DNA of 64,000 bases from an uncultured Amylibacter sp. GTDB taxonomy: Bacteria; Pseudomonadota; Alphaproteobacteria; Rhodobacterales; Rhodobacteraceae. The notes under the pieces are model-generated. The model was not told where the DNA came from. It made no database searches and saw only the letters and a program-made list of their open reading frames with translations. Of the stretch, positions 45,725-55,539 are shown piece by piece (within the stretch, counting starts at the first letter, position 1; the number at the start of each line of letters is the position of its first letter). The DNA is taken from assembly GCA_905181935.1 (NCBI GenBank), contig CAJIZV010000004.1:186001-250000 (forward strand), read 5' to 3'. Both the position numbers and the translations under genes were made by a program.

Positions 45725-48139
45725 TTAACACCTTAAAACTCCACCAGTTGCTTTAGCAACTTTATCAATTATTTTAGAAGTTACTGCTTCAATATCCTTA
45801 TCAGTCAAAGTTGCTTCTATTGGCTGCAATTTGACAGTTATTGCAATGGATTTTTTACCTTCACCCATTTGCGCCTCTGCTTTTGACCCATCAAAAACGT
45901 CAAATATAGATGCATCTAAAATAAGTGCTTTATCAGCACCTTTAGCAGCATTTAATAATGTTAAGGCTTCTATTTCAGTATCTACGACAAAAGCAAAATC
46001 ACGTTCAACTGCTTGCAAATCACTAACCTTTAAAGCTGCACGCGTTGCTGTTTTTCGTTTTGGCTGTGGCGGGTTTTCCAAATGAATAGCAAATGCTACT
46101 GCTGGCCCTTTAATGCTAAAGGCATCAATAATTTTTGGATGTAATTCACCAAAAGCACACATCACATTTTTTGGGCCCAATGAAAGCTTGCCCGATCGTC
46201 CAGGATGCCACCATGCTTTGGCTCCTCGTAAAACCATCAGTTTCTCTGGCGCTCCAATTGCAGATAAGATTGCCTCTGCATCTGCTTTCGCGTCAAAAGT
46301 ATCAACTGAACGGCGTGCGCCATGTGCGTCTCGAGGGCCCGTGTGGCCAATTAATAAACCTGTAGCTAACAGTTCTTGTTCCTCAGGCTCACCTCCATGA
46401 AAAACAGGCCCAACTTCAAATAAAGCCATGTCCATAATGCCACGTGCTTGGTTTCGTTGAGCGGCCTGTAAAAGGCCAGGTAGCAGTGATGGGCGCATGT
46501 GACTCATATCTGAAGAAATTGGATTACCAATCATAACAGCATCACTGCCACCACCAAATAACTCTGCAGATACCCGATCAATGAATGAGTATGTTACACA
46601 CTCATTATATCCTAAGGACGCAATCGTACGCCGCGCCATAGCTTCTCGCCGTTGCATAGCCGTCAAAATAGGTTTTGGTATTCCATCAGACAAACGCGGC
46701 AATGGAACTCCGACCAATTTGGTCAATGACGCAATTCGTGCAACCTCTTCGACGAGATCTGCAGAACCAAGCACATCGGGACGCCAGCTGGGCACATGCG
46801 CTTGGTCACCTTTAATCACAAAACCTAATTCAGTCAAATATTTTACTTGGTTTTTAGCAGATATTTCCATTCCAACCAATGATTTAACTCGATCAGTGTC
46901 TAATGTGTATGAACGCGATACATCTGGAACTGTACCTGCAACAATTATTTCAGACGCATCACCACCTGCATACTTTTGAATCATTGTAGTTGCATGGTCA
47001 CAACCGTTTGTTGTGAATAAAGGATCAACACCACGCTCAAATCGATAACGTGCGTCCGAGTTAATTTTTAATTTACGTCCCGTAATAGCAATTTGCTTTG
47101 GGTCCCAATAGGCACTTTCAACGAATACATTTACAGTATTTTCATCACAACCAGCTGCTAAGCCACCCATAATACCTGCAATACTTTCAACACCATTATC
47201 GTCAGAAATAACCATCATGCCTTTTTGTAGGGTATATTCCTTATCGTCTAAGGCAGTTATCACTTCACCCCCTTTGGCTCGGTGGATACGTAGATTACCA
47301 GCAACTTTATCCATATCAAAAACATGTAGTGGTCGGTTACGGTCATAGGTATAATAATTAGTCACATCGACTAAGAACGAAATTGGGCGTAATCCAATAG
47401 CACGTAAGGCTAATTGTAGCCAAGATGGGCTAGGGCCATTTTTGACACCTTTAATTACTCGACCTGTAAAAACAGGGCAGCCATCTAATGTATTGTCATC
47501 AATTTTGATCTGTAAATCAGACGTAAACTTTGAATCTATTGGAGCAACTAAATCACGTTTAATTAGCGTACCCAAACCGCGTGCAGCTAAATCACGAGCA
47601 ATACCGCGAACACCAAGTGCATCTGGTCGATTTGGCGTAATAGCTATTTCAATTATAGGGTCAACAGTTTCGGGCCGGTTAGCGATCAAATAATCAGTAA
47701 ACTTAGAACCCACTTTAGGTTTACCATCAAGCTCAATAATTCCATCGTGTTCGTCTGATAATTCCATCTCACGCTCTGAGGCCATCATGCCATATGATTC
47801 AATACCACGGATCTTACCAACCCCAATTGTTATATCCAAGCCAGGGACATAAACCCCAGGCTTTGCAACAACTACATAAATACCCTCACGTGCATTTGGT
47901 GCCCCACAAATAATTTGCAGCTCACCTTCATCAGTATCAACCTTACATACCCGCAATTTATCTGCATCAGGATGTTTCTCAGCATGATTAACATAACCAA
48001 TCGTAAAGTCTGATAACTTATCAAGTGGGTTTACAACCTCTTCAACTTCTAACCCTAGATCAGTTAATGAATACAAAATATCATCTAGAGATGCCTCTGT
48101 TTTGAGATGCTCTTTAAGCCAAGATAATGTAAATTTCAT
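45725..48139 (-). CDS. pheT: Phenylalanyl-tRNA synthetase beta subunit
   Basis: An 804-residue subunit of the alpha2-beta2 enzyme that charges tRNA-Phe. Domains in order: MKFTLSWLKEHL opening, tRNA-binding OB-fold (about 40-150, HPDADKLRVCKVDT and IICGAPN), B3/B4 editing domain (about 210-380), B5 (about 400-470) and catalytic-like B6/B7. A C-terminal anticodon-binding ferredoxin-like domain (about 710-803, VERDFAFVVD) completes it. Full length. No clear ribosome site, but the start is conserved. Confidence 0.96.
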   Translation of the reverse strand: MKFTLSWLKEHLKTEASLDDILYSLTDLGLEVEEVVNPLDKLSDFTIGYVNHAEKHPDADKLRVCKVDTDEGELQIICGAPNAREGIYVVVAKPGVYVPGLDITIGVGKIRGIESYGMMASEREMELSDEHDGIIELDGKPKVGSKFTDYLIANRPETVDPIIEIAITPNRPDALGVRGIARDLAARGLGTLIKRDLVAPIDSKFTSDLQIKIDDNTLDGCPVFTGRVIKGVKNGPSPSWLQLALRAIGLRPISFLVDVTNYYTYDRNRPLHVFDMDKVAGNLRIHRAKGGEVITALDDKEYTLQKGMMVISDDNGVESIAGIMGGLAAGCDENTVNVFVESAYWDPKQIAITGRKLKINSDARYRFERGVDPLFTTNGCDHATTMIQKYAGGDASEIIVAGTVPDVSRSYTLDTDRVKSLVGMEISAKNQVKYLTELGFVIKGDQAHVPSWRPDVLGSADLVEEVARIASLTKLVGVPLPRLSDGIPKPILTAMQRREAMARRTIASLGYNECVTYSFIDRVSAELFGGGSDAVMIGNPISSDMSHMRPSLLPGLLQAAQRNQARGIMDMALFEVGPVFHGGEPEEQELLATGLLIGHTGPRDAHGARRSVDTFDAKADAEAILSAIGAPEKLMVLRGAKAWWHPGRSGKLSLGPKNVMCAFGELHPKIIDAFSIKGPAVAFAIHLENPPQPKRKTATRAALKVSDLQAVERDFAFVVDTEIEALTLLNAAKGADKALILDASIFDVFDGSKAEAQMGEGKKSIAITVKLQPIEATLTDKDIEAVTSKIIDKVAKATGGVLRC

Positions 48140-48323
48140 GGGTCTACCGTATATAGATTTTTGTTATGATTTGGTTAAACGAAAGAACGTAGAAAGGGAA
48201 GGCTTCTCACCATACCTAATATTCCCAACGCTTTCTAAAGCAGAAATATAAATTTTAAATTTATTAAAAACTACAATATTTATTATGTAAATTTTTTAAG
48301 AACCCCTTAAAAAGTATCAACTA

Positions 48324-49406
48324 TTAACGATTAATTCCATCATGCAGATTAGGCGTATCTAAACTTGCAAAGCCATAGTGGCGCAACCAACGTAAATCAC
48401 TATCAAAAAATGCTCGTAAATCTGGGATCCCATATTTAAGCATTGCCAAACGATCAATACCCATACCAAAAGCAAATCCTTGATAAATATCAGTATCAAT
48501 GCCACCTGCAGTTAAAACTTTAGGGTGCACCATTCCAGAACCAAGTATTTCCATCCAGTCATCACCTTCGCCAATTTTCAGCTGACCTCCAGCCCAAGAA
48601 CAGCGTATGTCCACTTCTGCGCTGGGTTCAGTAAATGGAAAGTGTGACGCACGAAAGCGAAGCTCAATATCATCTACTTGAAAAAATGCACGGCAGAATT
48701 CTTCAAGGGTCCATTTCAAGTTCGCCATTGAAATATTTTTATCAATACACATACCCTCATATTGATGAAACATTGGCGTATGTGTTTGATCATAGTCTGC
48801 ACGATAAACTCTGCCAGGACAGATAATTCGGCACGGTGCACCATGCGTTTCTAAATGACGGATTTGTACTGGACTTGTGTGCGTACGCAAGACATGAGCA
48901 GGCCGCTCATCTGTAGCGTCACGGTGCATATAAAACGTATCATGCTCCTGACGCGCTGGATGTTCAGGTGCTATGTTCAGCGCATCAAAATTATAATAAT
49001 CATTCTCAATTTGTGGGCCTTCAGCTACTGAAAATCCTAAAGATGCAAAGATAGCAACAATTTCTTCTGTTACTTGTGAAATAGGATGTAGCGTTCCCTG
49101 GCGACGCGGGCGTCCAGCCATAGATACGTCAAGCCATTCAGATTGCAGTCGCTCATCTAAAGCTGCATCTGAAAGTGCTATCTTTTTAGCTATTAATGCA
49201 GAATTGATTTCATCTTTTAAGGCATTCAAAGCAGGGCCTGCCACTTGGCGCTCTTCTGGGGTCATTTTTCCCAGTTCACGCATCTTTAGACTAATTTCAC
49301 CTTTTTTACCTACTGCCACTACACGTAAATCTTCAAGCGTAGCTTCATCTATGGCATCAGATATAGCGCTTAGATATTTTAATTTAAGGGAGTTAAGAGC
49401 ATCCAT
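48324..49406 (-). CDS. pheS: Phenylalanyl-tRNA synthetase alpha subunit
   Basis: A 360-residue catalytic subunit: N-terminal coiled coil (1-90), then class II motifs including [19 protein letters not shown], motif 2 with [21 protein letters not shown] cut to its core ([16 protein letters not shown]) and the C-terminal [24 protein letters not shown] precedes the ATG. A 184-base spacer separates it from pheT. Confidence 0.96.
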   Translation of the reverse strand: MDALNSLKLKYLSAISDAIDEATLEDLRVVAVGKKGEISLKMRELGKMTPEERQVAGPALNALKDEINSALIAKKIALSDAALDERLQSEWLDVSMAGRPRRQGTLHPISQVTEEIVAIFASLGFSVAEGPQIENDYYNFDALNIAPEHPARQEHDTFYMHRDATDERPAHVLRTHTSPVQIRHLETHGAPCRIICPGRVYRADYDQTHTPMFHQYEGMCIDKNISMANLKWTLEEFCRAFFQVDDIELRFRASHFPFTEPSAEVDIRCSWAGGQLKIGEGDDWMEILGSGMVHPKVLTAGGIDTDIYQGFAFGMGIDRLAMLKYGIPDLRAFFDSDLRWLRHYGFASLDTPNLHDGINR

Positions 49407-49701
49407 GATTGTGTCCTTCTAATTGTTAAATGGAGTATCACAACAGCCCTTAAATGCAAGTGTTTGCATTACAAATTATAATTCAACACTAATCAGTAAA
49501 TTTTAAATAAATCTTACTACAATTATTTTAGCATTAGATAAATTTAAGAAATCTCAGAATATTATCAAACGATGAATAGCCATAAAACTACTAAATATAT
49601 GATAGTAACACTTAGGAATATTTTTTGCAGTAGCAAGCATCTATACGGAAAATGCTCTCACATAGATCTTGATAGGCTGGCGTCTTAATCTGACTTAGCA
49701 T
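49407..49701. other. Gene-free spacer before pheS
   Basis: AT-rich sequence between the rplT terminator and pheS. Only the pheS ribosome site is identified; I see no leader peptide rich in Phe codons and no tRNA-like sequence, so neither attenuation nor a T-box is supported. Confidence 0.4.
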
Positions 49702-49733
49702 AAAAAAAGCCCCACATTTTCATGTGAGGCCTT
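49702..49733 (-). terminator. Terminator of rpmI-rplT
   Basis: On the minus strand GCCTCACAT pairs with ATGTGGGGC (one G-T pair) across GAAA, followed by seven T. It lies about 20 bases after the rplT stop. A textbook intrinsic terminator. Confidence 0.85.
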
Positions 49734-49755
49734 AAATTTTATAATCGCATTTGAC

Positions 49756-50115
49756 TTAAAGTGCTGCCTTAGCTTGCACTACGATTGCACCAAACGCTTC
49801 TGGTTCATGCACTGCTAGATCAGCTAAAACCTTACGGTCAACCTCAATACCAGCTAGTTGCACACCATTAATAAAGCGACTGTATGTTAATGTTTCATCG
49901 TTCATACGCACAGCTGCGTTAATACGTTGAATCCACAACGCACGGAAATTCCGTTTACGATTTTTACGATCGCGTGTTGCATATTGATTTGCTTTGTCCA
50001 CAGCTTGGGTTGCTGTACGGAACGCATTTTTGCGTGCGCCGTAGTAACCTTTAGCGGCCTTAATGACCTTTTTGTGACGAGCGTGGGTAACTTTACCAGA
50101 TGTAACTCTTGCCAT
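49756..50115 (-). CDS. rplT: 50S ribosomal protein L20
   Basis: A 119-residue rRNA-binding protein needed for 50S assembly. The basic N-terminal extension ([20 protein letters not shown], then [12 protein letters not shown]) and the C-terminal [18 protein letters not shown] are typical. In many bacteria L20 represses its own operon. Follows rpmI by 15 bases. Confidence 0.97.
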   Translation of the reverse strand: MARVTSGKVTHARHKKVIKAAKGYYGARKNAFRTATQAVDKANQYATRDRKNRKRNFRALWIQRINAAVRMNDETLTYSRFINGVQLAGIEVDRKVLADLAVHEPEAFGAIVVQAKAAL

Positions 50116-50130
50116 TGTTCAAATCTCCTA

Positions 50131-50331
50131 TCAGCGCGCGTAAGGCATGTATTTTTTAACGATCGTAGCATCCGCTGCTGACAATATGGTAGTACCACGT
50201 GCATTGCGCAGGAATTTATTTGAACGTTTAATCATACCGTGACGTTTGCCGGCTTGGCCGGATTTGACTTTGCCTGAGGCGGTCATCTTAAAGCGCTTTT
50301 TAGCACCCGATTTAGTCTTCATTTTGGGCAT
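50131..50331 (-). CDS. rpmI: 50S ribosomal protein L35
   Basis: A 66-residue basic protein starting [20 protein letters not shown], with [14 protein letters not shown]. The ATG at 50331 has AAGGAG six bases upstream; an in-frame ATG two codons earlier touches the ribosome site and is not usable. First gene of rpmI-rplT; infC is not adjacent. Confidence 0.97.
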   Translation of the reverse strand: MPKMKTKSGAKKRFKMTASGKVKSGQAGKRHGMIKRSNKFLRNARGTTILSAADATIVKKYMPYAR

Positions 50332-50343
50332 TTCCATCTCCTT

Positions 50344-50418
50344 TTGAGTTGGTTAACACGCTACTCGGCATACCCTATAGGCCGGTAACGTTTCTCAGTA
50401 CGCGCTTTTATGACTCAA
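50344..50418 (-). promoter_or_regulatory. Structured mRNA leader of rpmI-rplT
   Basis: Closed by TTGAGT (minus strand, 50418-50413) and ACTCAA (50349-50344). Inside, CGC-TACT pairs with AGTA-GCG around a central TACC/GGTA stem (50359-50404), ending next to the AAGGAG of rpmI. The placement suggests a ribosomal-protein autoregulatory leader, by analogy with L20 control in other phyla. The pairing is seen; the role is inferred. Confidence 0.5.
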
Positions 50419-50530
50419 ATCTTATAATTGCAAGGCCTAGTTATTAACTTTAATAGAATATAAAAATACTACCATGCAGTAATATTTAAAATTTAATTTT
50501 CTATAAATCTTACAACTTACAACTTACAAC

Positions 50531-51967
50531 TTACAATAAGGTAATCGTTTTTTCATCTACGGAAGCAACACGGATAATATTTGTTGAGCCTGCTGTGTTG
50601 AATGGAACACCAGCGGTCACTACTATCTTATCTTTATCTTCTGCAAACTCATAACTTCTTGCTGCTCTTGCAGCACTTATTACAGCATGTTTAAATCTTG
50701 TTACTTCGCCTGTAATTACACAATGTAATCCCCATACAAGTCCTAACCTTCGCGCCACATCAGGTAAAGAGGTTAGAGCAATAATTGGAACCTTTGGACG
50801 CTCACGTGATGCTAAAATTGCAGTCGTACCTGAAGATGTAAAACAACAAATAGCTTTTACATCTGTAGTTTCCGCTATCTCTCGGGCAGCAGCAGTAATG
50901 GCATCAGCCACCTTACTGCGCGCAGTACTTCGAGTTGCTTCAATACCAGTTCTATATGTTGGGTCACGCTCAACCTCAACGGCAACTGCGTTCATTGTTC
51001 GAACAGCCTCTACTGGATATTTACCTGCTGCTGATTCAGCAGATAACATAACTGCATCTGCACCTTCATAAATAGCAGTGGCAACGTCCGAAACCTCAGC
51101 CCGCGTCGGAACTGGGCTTTCAATCATACTTTCCATCATCTGAGTAGCTACAATCACAGGTTTGCCTGCATTACGGCAAGAAGTTACCAATCGTTTTTGA
51201 ATTGGTGGAACTTCTTGAACAGGTAATTCAACACCTAAATCACCACGCGCAACCATAATTCCGTCTGAAACTGCTAATATTTCATCGAAAGCATCAACAG
51301 CTGCAGGCTTCTCAATCTTTGATAAAATAGCAGCACGGCCAGCTGTTAATCTGCGTGCTTCTTCAACATCTTCCGGGCGCTGTACAAATGAAAGAGCCAA
51401 CCAATCTACACCTAATTCACAGGAAAATTCTAAATCTTTACGATCCTTATCTGATAGAGCAGCTAATGGCAAAATTACATCAGGGACATTTACTCCCTTG
51501 CGGTTTGAAATTTCACCACCAACAATAACTTCACAGTTTGCAAAGTCAGCACCACATTCTAGTACCTTAACTCTTAACTTGCCGTCATTAATTAACAAAG
51601 TAGACCCAATTTTTAAAGCAGCAAAAATCTCTTTGTGGGGCAAACATACTCGATTTTGATCACCTTCAGCTTCATCTAAATCAAATCTAAAGTTTGCACC
51701 TGCCTGAATTATTTCTTTGCCTACCTTAAACGCTCCACAACGCAACTTTGGTCCTTGCAAATCTGCAAGAATACAAATTGGGCGCCCCACATCTCGTTCA
51801 ATATCTCGGATCATTTGATAACGATCCCGCATTTCACTATGAGTGCCATGACTCATATTTAAACGGAATACATCCACTCCCTCCTCAAATAACTTTTTAA
51901 TCATCTCATATGTGTCTGACGCTGGGCCCAAAGTGGCTACTATTTTTACATTCCGATTTCTTCTCAC
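50531..51967 (-). CDS. pyk: Pyruvate kinase
   Basis: A 478-residue glycolytic enzyme making ATP and pyruvate from phosphoenolpyruvate. Visible are NVKIVATLGPAS (N-terminus), FRLNMSHG, the active-site SKIEKPAAVDAFDEI (catalytic Lys), VARGDLGVELP and the PTRAEVSDVATAIYEGADAVML region, then an allosteric C-terminal domain. GTG start with AGAGGA seven bases upstream. Monocistronic. Confidence 0.96.
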   Translation of the reverse strand: MRRNRNVKIVATLGPASDTYEMIKKLFEEGVDVFRLNMSHGTHSEMRDRYQMIRDIERDVGRPICILADLQGPKLRCGAFKVGKEIIQAGANFRFDLDEAEGDQNRVCLPHKEIFAALKIGSTLLINDGKLRVKVLECGADFANCEVIVGGEISNRKGVNVPDVILPLAALSDKDRKDLEFSCELGVDWLALSFVQRPEDVEEARRLTAGRAAILSKIEKPAAVDAFDEILAVSDGIMVARGDLGVELPVQEVPPIQKRLVTSCRNAGKPVIVATQMMESMIESPVPTRAEVSDVATAIYEGADAVMLSAESAAGKYPVEAVRTMNAVAVEVERDPTYRTGIEATRSTARSKVADAITAAAREIAETTDVKAICCFTSSGTTAILASRERPKVPIIALTSLPDVARRLGLVWGLHCVITGEVTRFKHAVISAARAARSYEFAEDKDKIVVTAGVPFNTAGSTNIIRVASVDEKTITLL

Positions 51968-52208
51968 AACAATTCCTCTCGTAGTAATCTTATTACCTAG
52001 TTACTGTGGCCTTTTTTGCCAAAGTAAGCAGGTAACAATTAAATCTTTTATTATTTATAATGAAAACATTAGCTACATGCTTTATAATAAAAACAACAGG
52101 CTAATTTATTTTTTAATTTTAATACTAATTCAACTATAAAGTTGTGATGATCAAAATTGAAGAAGTCTATAATCTGTAATACTAAAAACCAAAATAAAGA
52201 GATACCCA

Positions 52209-52499
52209 ATGGATAAGCAAACTCAAATTGAAATTGAAGCTGCAGCTTTTAGAACCCTGCAAGAGCACTTAGCAAAAAGAACAGACGTACAAAATATTGA
52301 TATGATGAATTTGGCTGGATTTTGTCGCAATTGTTTATCACGTTGGTATCAAGAAGCCGCAGAGGTTAAGGGGCTTACAATAACTAAAGATGAAGCCCGT
52401 GAGTTATTTTATGGAATGCCATTTCCTGAATGGAAAAATAAATACCAAACTGAAGCTACAAACCAACAAAAGGCCTCTTTTAACGATAGCCACAAATAG
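52209..52499 (+). CDS. DUF1244 family protein
   Basis: A 96-residue protein of the DUF1244 family: AAAFRTLQEHLAKRTDVQNID, NLAGFCRNCLSRWYQEAA and DEARELFYGMPFPEWKNKYQ are the conserved blocks. A Cys pair (FCRNC) may bind metal. Function unknown; nearly universal in alphaproteobacteria. The last 15 residues are divergent. Confidence 0.88.
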   Translation: MDKQTQIEIEAAAFRTLQEHLAKRTDVQNIDMMNLAGFCRNCLSRWYQEAAEVKGLTITKDEARELFYGMPFPEWKNKYQTEATNQQKASFNDSHK

Positions 52500-52516
52500 A
52501 ACCGTGGTTTAAAATT

Positions 52517-52560
52517 AGTCAGCAAAAGTTTACGCCAAATAGTCTAGAATTTTGCTGACT
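52517..52560. terminator. Inverted repeat between convergent genes
   Basis: AGTCAGCAAAA (52517-52527) and TTTTGCTGACT (52550-52560) are a perfect 11-base inverted repeat with a 22-base loop, centred between the DUF1244 gene and the aminotransferase gene. No T-run follows the stem on either strand. A bidirectional stop is likely. Confidence 0.5.
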
Positions 52561-52564
52561 GTAC

Positions 52565-53428
52565 TTAAATCGCTGTCTTCAAAGACTCTTCTAAATAAAT
52601 TGCACGTAATCTTGCAGCAATTGGGCCGGGGATTCCAGTTCCAACGTCAACACCGTCTACACTAACAACAGGCATCACAAAGGTAGATGCCGAGGTGATA
52701 AAAGCTTCATCTGCATCTTGAGCTTCAGCAATTGTAAAGTTTCGTTCCTCCACAGTCATCTTCGCTTCACCGGCAAACCGCAAAACTGCAGCGCGAGTAA
52801 TACCATGCAAAATATCATTAGATAATTTACGTGTTATAATAACGTCGCCCTTAATGATATATGCATTATTTGATGTGCCCTCAGTGACCATACCATCTTC
52901 AACCATCCATGCATCATCAGCACCTTCAGCCTTCGCCATCATTTTACCCATTGATGGGTATAATAATTGAACTGTTTTAATATCACGACGCCCCCAACGC
53001 TCATCAGAAATTGAAATAACTTTCATCCCAACCTTTGCCTTTGGGTTGTAAACCATATTAGGATTAGACTGCGTAAACAACACAACGGTTGGTTTTACTT
53101 TTTCAGGATCTGGGAATACAAAATCCCGATCATTTGGTGAACCACGTGTTATTTGTAGATAAATCATTCCTTCTTGCAAATCGTTAAGAGCTATAAGCTC
53201 CCGATGAACCTCTAATAATGCATCTTTTGTAATTGCTGGTTGCATCATAAGTTCGTTCATTGAGCGCGCTAAGCGTATAGCATGACCATTAAAATCAATT
53301 AATTTTCCACCTATCACTGATGTCACCTCATAAACACCATCAGCCATCAAAAAGCCCCTATCGAAAATAGAAACTTTGGCTTCACTTTCATGAACATATT
53401 CACCATTTAAATATACAATACGTGTCAT
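52565..53428 (-). CDS. dat: D-amino-acid aminotransferase (class IV)
   Basis: A 287-residue PLP enzyme of fold type IV, most like D-alanine/D-glutamate aminotransferases. VYLNGEYVHESEAKVSIFDRGFLMADGVYEV opens it as in DAATs (first 20 residues MTRIVYLNGEYVHESEAKVS). The PLP Lys is in RRDIKTVQLL, and the phosphate loop in VTEGTSNNAYI. It interconverts D-Ala plus 2-oxoglutarate and D-Glu plus pyruvate. GGGGA five bases before the ATG overlaps the dgcA stop. Its company, dgcN and dgcA, points to D-glutamate use. Confidence 0.87.
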   Translation of the reverse strand: MTRIVYLNGEYVHESEAKVSIFDRGFLMADGVYEVTSVIGGKLIDFNGHAIRLARSMNELMMQPAITKDALLEVHRELIALNDLQEGMIYLQITRGSPNDRDFVFPDPEKVKPTVVLFTQSNPNMVYNPKAKVGMKVISISDERWGRRDIKTVQLLYPSMGKMMAKAEGADDAWMVEDGMVTEGTSNNAYIIKGDVIITRKLSNDILHGITRAAVLRFAGEAKMTVEERNFTIAEAQDADEAFITSASTFVMPVVSVDGVDVGTGIPGPIAARLRAIYLEESLKTAI

Positions 53429-53430
53429 GT

Positions 53431-54399
53431 TTATCCCCATAATTCCGGCCGTGCGGGATGTACCCCATCAGCATCATAAAATAATTTATGGTCACGGTCC
53501 TCACCTAACAGAAGCGGTCCGTCAAGATCTACTACTGATACACCCTGTGCAACTAAAATAGCAGGAGCCATAGCCAATGAAGATCCTACCATACAACCAA
53601 CCATAACATCAAAATTCATATCCAGCGCAGCTTGTTTTAAATCTAATGCTTCTGTCAAACCGCCAGCTTTATCTAATTTAATATTTATCATATCATATTT
53701 GCCACGCAGGCCAGCCAGACTACTGCGGTCATGACAACTCTCATCAGCACAAACAGGTAAGACACGCGTTAAACTCAGCAAAGCATCGTCTTTTCCAGCT
53801 GGGAAAGGCTGCTCTACCATTTCTACACCTAAACCAAGTAAAACAGGTGCTAGCTTTTCATATAATTCTGGTGTCCAACCCTCATTTGCATCAACAATGA
53901 TACGGGAATTTAAAGCGCCAGCTCTCACAGCACGAATTCGATCAATATCATCATCCCCACCACCAAGTTTTGTTTTTAATAATGGGCGAAATGAATTTTT
54001 AGCTGCCTGTTCGTTCATTTTTTCGGGAGTATCTAAAGATAAAGTATAAGCAGTTATAACCGACTTAGGTAAACTTATACCTGCCAACTCCCAAACAGAA
54101 CAGTTAGCTTCTTTTGCTTCCAAATCCCATAATGCACAATCAATCGCATTTCGCGCCGCGCCTGCAGGCAGAAGTTGCATCAGACTTTGCCTATCAAATT
54201 TCTGAGGCAGCGTTTGTATTTGCACACTTACACTTTCCATAGTCTCCCCATAACGGGCGTAGGGCACACATTCTCCCCAACCTTGGAATGTACCACGCGA
54301 TAACGTAATCGTTAAAACATCCGCTTGGGTACGAGAACCACGCGAAATAGTGAAAACCTGCGCTAATTGAAAACTATTAGTTTCTATAGAAATTTTCAT
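53431..54399 (-). CDS. dgcA: Enolase-superfamily epimerase, DgcA / dipeptide-epimerase-like
   Basis: A 322-residue muconate-lactonising-subgroup protein. Catalytic Lys pair K-T-K (142-144), metal ligands Asp170 (VDANEGW), Glu196 (EQPFP) and Asp219 (ADES), and the second Lys at NIKLDKAGGL (241 or 244) are present. Relatives are L-Ala-D/L-Glu epimerases. Directly behind a DUF1611 gene it matches DgcA, reported to racemise N-acetyl-D-glutamate in marine proteobacteria. The assignment over a dipeptide epimerase rests on that neighbour. Confidence 0.82.
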   Translation of the reverse strand: MKISIETNSFQLAQVFTISRGSRTQADVLTITLSRGTFQGWGECVPYARYGETMESVSVQIQTLPQKFDRQSLMQLLPAGAARNAIDCALWDLEAKEANCSVWELAGISLPKSVITAYTLSLDTPEKMNEQAAKNSFRPLLKTKLGGGDDDIDRIRAVRAGALNSRIIVDANEGWTPELYEKLAPVLLGLGVEMVEQPFPAGKDDALLSLTRVLPVCADESCHDRSSLAGLRGKYDMINIKLDKAGGLTEALDLKQAALDMNFDVMVGCMVGSSLAMAPAILVAQGVSVVDLDGPLLLGEDRDHKLFYDADGVHPARPELWG

Positions 54400-54408
54400 T
54401 TTAAAAGA

Positions 54409-55410
54409 CTAACAAGCCTCCAAAGCATCTACCAACCGAGAAGCCCCATGCCGGAACGGATCTACAGCTGGAATACCCATCCTGCTTTCAGTTTCCGCCA
54501 AAAAAGCAATAGCTTCCATTTCAATTAAATGCTGAGTATTTACAGAAATACCAACAACTTTTACATTTGGGTTTACAACGCGTGCTAATATTAATGCTGT
54601 GTCACGCAACTCTTCCAAGTTTGGTAGATTATAACCTGGCAAACCTCGCATGTGTTTGCGTGTAGGTTCATGACACAGTATTAATGCATCAGGCTGACCA
54701 CCATGAATAAGTGCCAAAGTTACACCTGAATACGACGCATGATATAAGCTGCCTTGACCTTCAATTAGATCCCAATGATTGTCATCATTATTTGGCGTTA
54801 AATGCTCAACTGCACCTGCCATAAAGTCAGCAATTACGGCATCTAATGGTACGCCATTACCAGTAATTAAGATTCCAGTTTGTCCTGTTGAACGAAATGT
54901 AGCCTTCATGTTTCGCTTTAACATTTCTTTTTCAATAGCAAGACCAGTATACATTTTCCCCACCGAACAATCAGTGCCAACTGCTAAACAACGTTTTCCA
55001 GTTCGTTTAACACCAGACGCAATTGGATATTCTTCAGATGGAATACGTACGTCAAAGAGCTGGCGCCCCAATTCAGTTGCCTTAGCCACCAACAAAGGCT
55101 CATCTTTAAGTAAGTTATGTAGACCCGAAGCAATATCTAGTCCTGCCTCCAGAGCCTCAATCAGCTTACTCTGCCACTCAACAGATATAGTACCACCACG
55201 ATTAGCCACGCCAATGACCAATGTTTTAGCGCCAGCAGTTACTGCCTCATCAAATGACATATCAGCAAGCCCTAAGTCAGCATTACATCCCTTCATACGA
55301 TATTGCCCTACACTAAGATCTGGGCGCCAGTCTTTAATACCTTGAGCAACTTTAGCAGCTAAAGCATCCACAGCATCTCCAAGAAATAACAAATAAGGGG
55401 ATTTAATCAT
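54409..55410 (-). CDS. dgcN: DUF1611 protein, DgcN (D-glutamate N-acetyltransferase type)
   Basis: A 333-residue DUF1611 protein with a Rossmann-like N-terminal domain and a P-loop-like GTDCSVGKMYTGLAIEKE (about 142-160). IEGQGSLYHASYSGVTLALIHG lies in the C-terminal domain. DgcN with DgcA has been described as converting D-glutamate to N-acetyl-L-glutamate via N-acetyl-D-glutamate. First gene of dgcN-dgcA-dat (gaps 9 and 2 bases). The ATG at 55410 is preferred over a GTG four codons upstream. Confidence 0.82.
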   Translation of the reverse strand: MIKSPYLLFLGDAVDALAAKVAQGIKDWRPDLSVGQYRMKGCNADLGLADMSFDEAVTAGAKTLVIGVANRGGTISVEWQSKLIEALEAGLDIASGLHNLLKDEPLLVAKATELGRQLFDVRIPSEEYPIASGVKRTGKRCLAVGTDCSVGKMYTGLAIEKEMLKRNMKATFRSTGQTGILITGNGVPLDAVIADFMAGAVEHLTPNNDDNHWDLIEGQGSLYHASYSGVTLALIHGGQPDALILCHEPTRKHMRGLPGYNLPNLEELRDTALILARVVNPNVKVVGISVNTQHLIEMEAIAFLAETESRMGIPAVDPFRHGASRLVDALEAC

Positions 55411-55539
55411 GACGTATCTCACTTTAATTTTATAGATATTTTATGCCACTGGTTATGATATATTAAATTGCTAAAATTTATTTTTTTTAGATTTTAATAG
55501 AAGAAAATTCTACAATATGGTTAAAATATATATGAATCT

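Noticed and set aside
48140..48323. Small RNA or attenuator between pheS and pheT
   Set aside because: Only a weak, bulged inverted repeat (AGAAAG-GGAA with TTCCC-CTTTCT) is visible and no Phe-rich leader peptide, so there is not enough to call.
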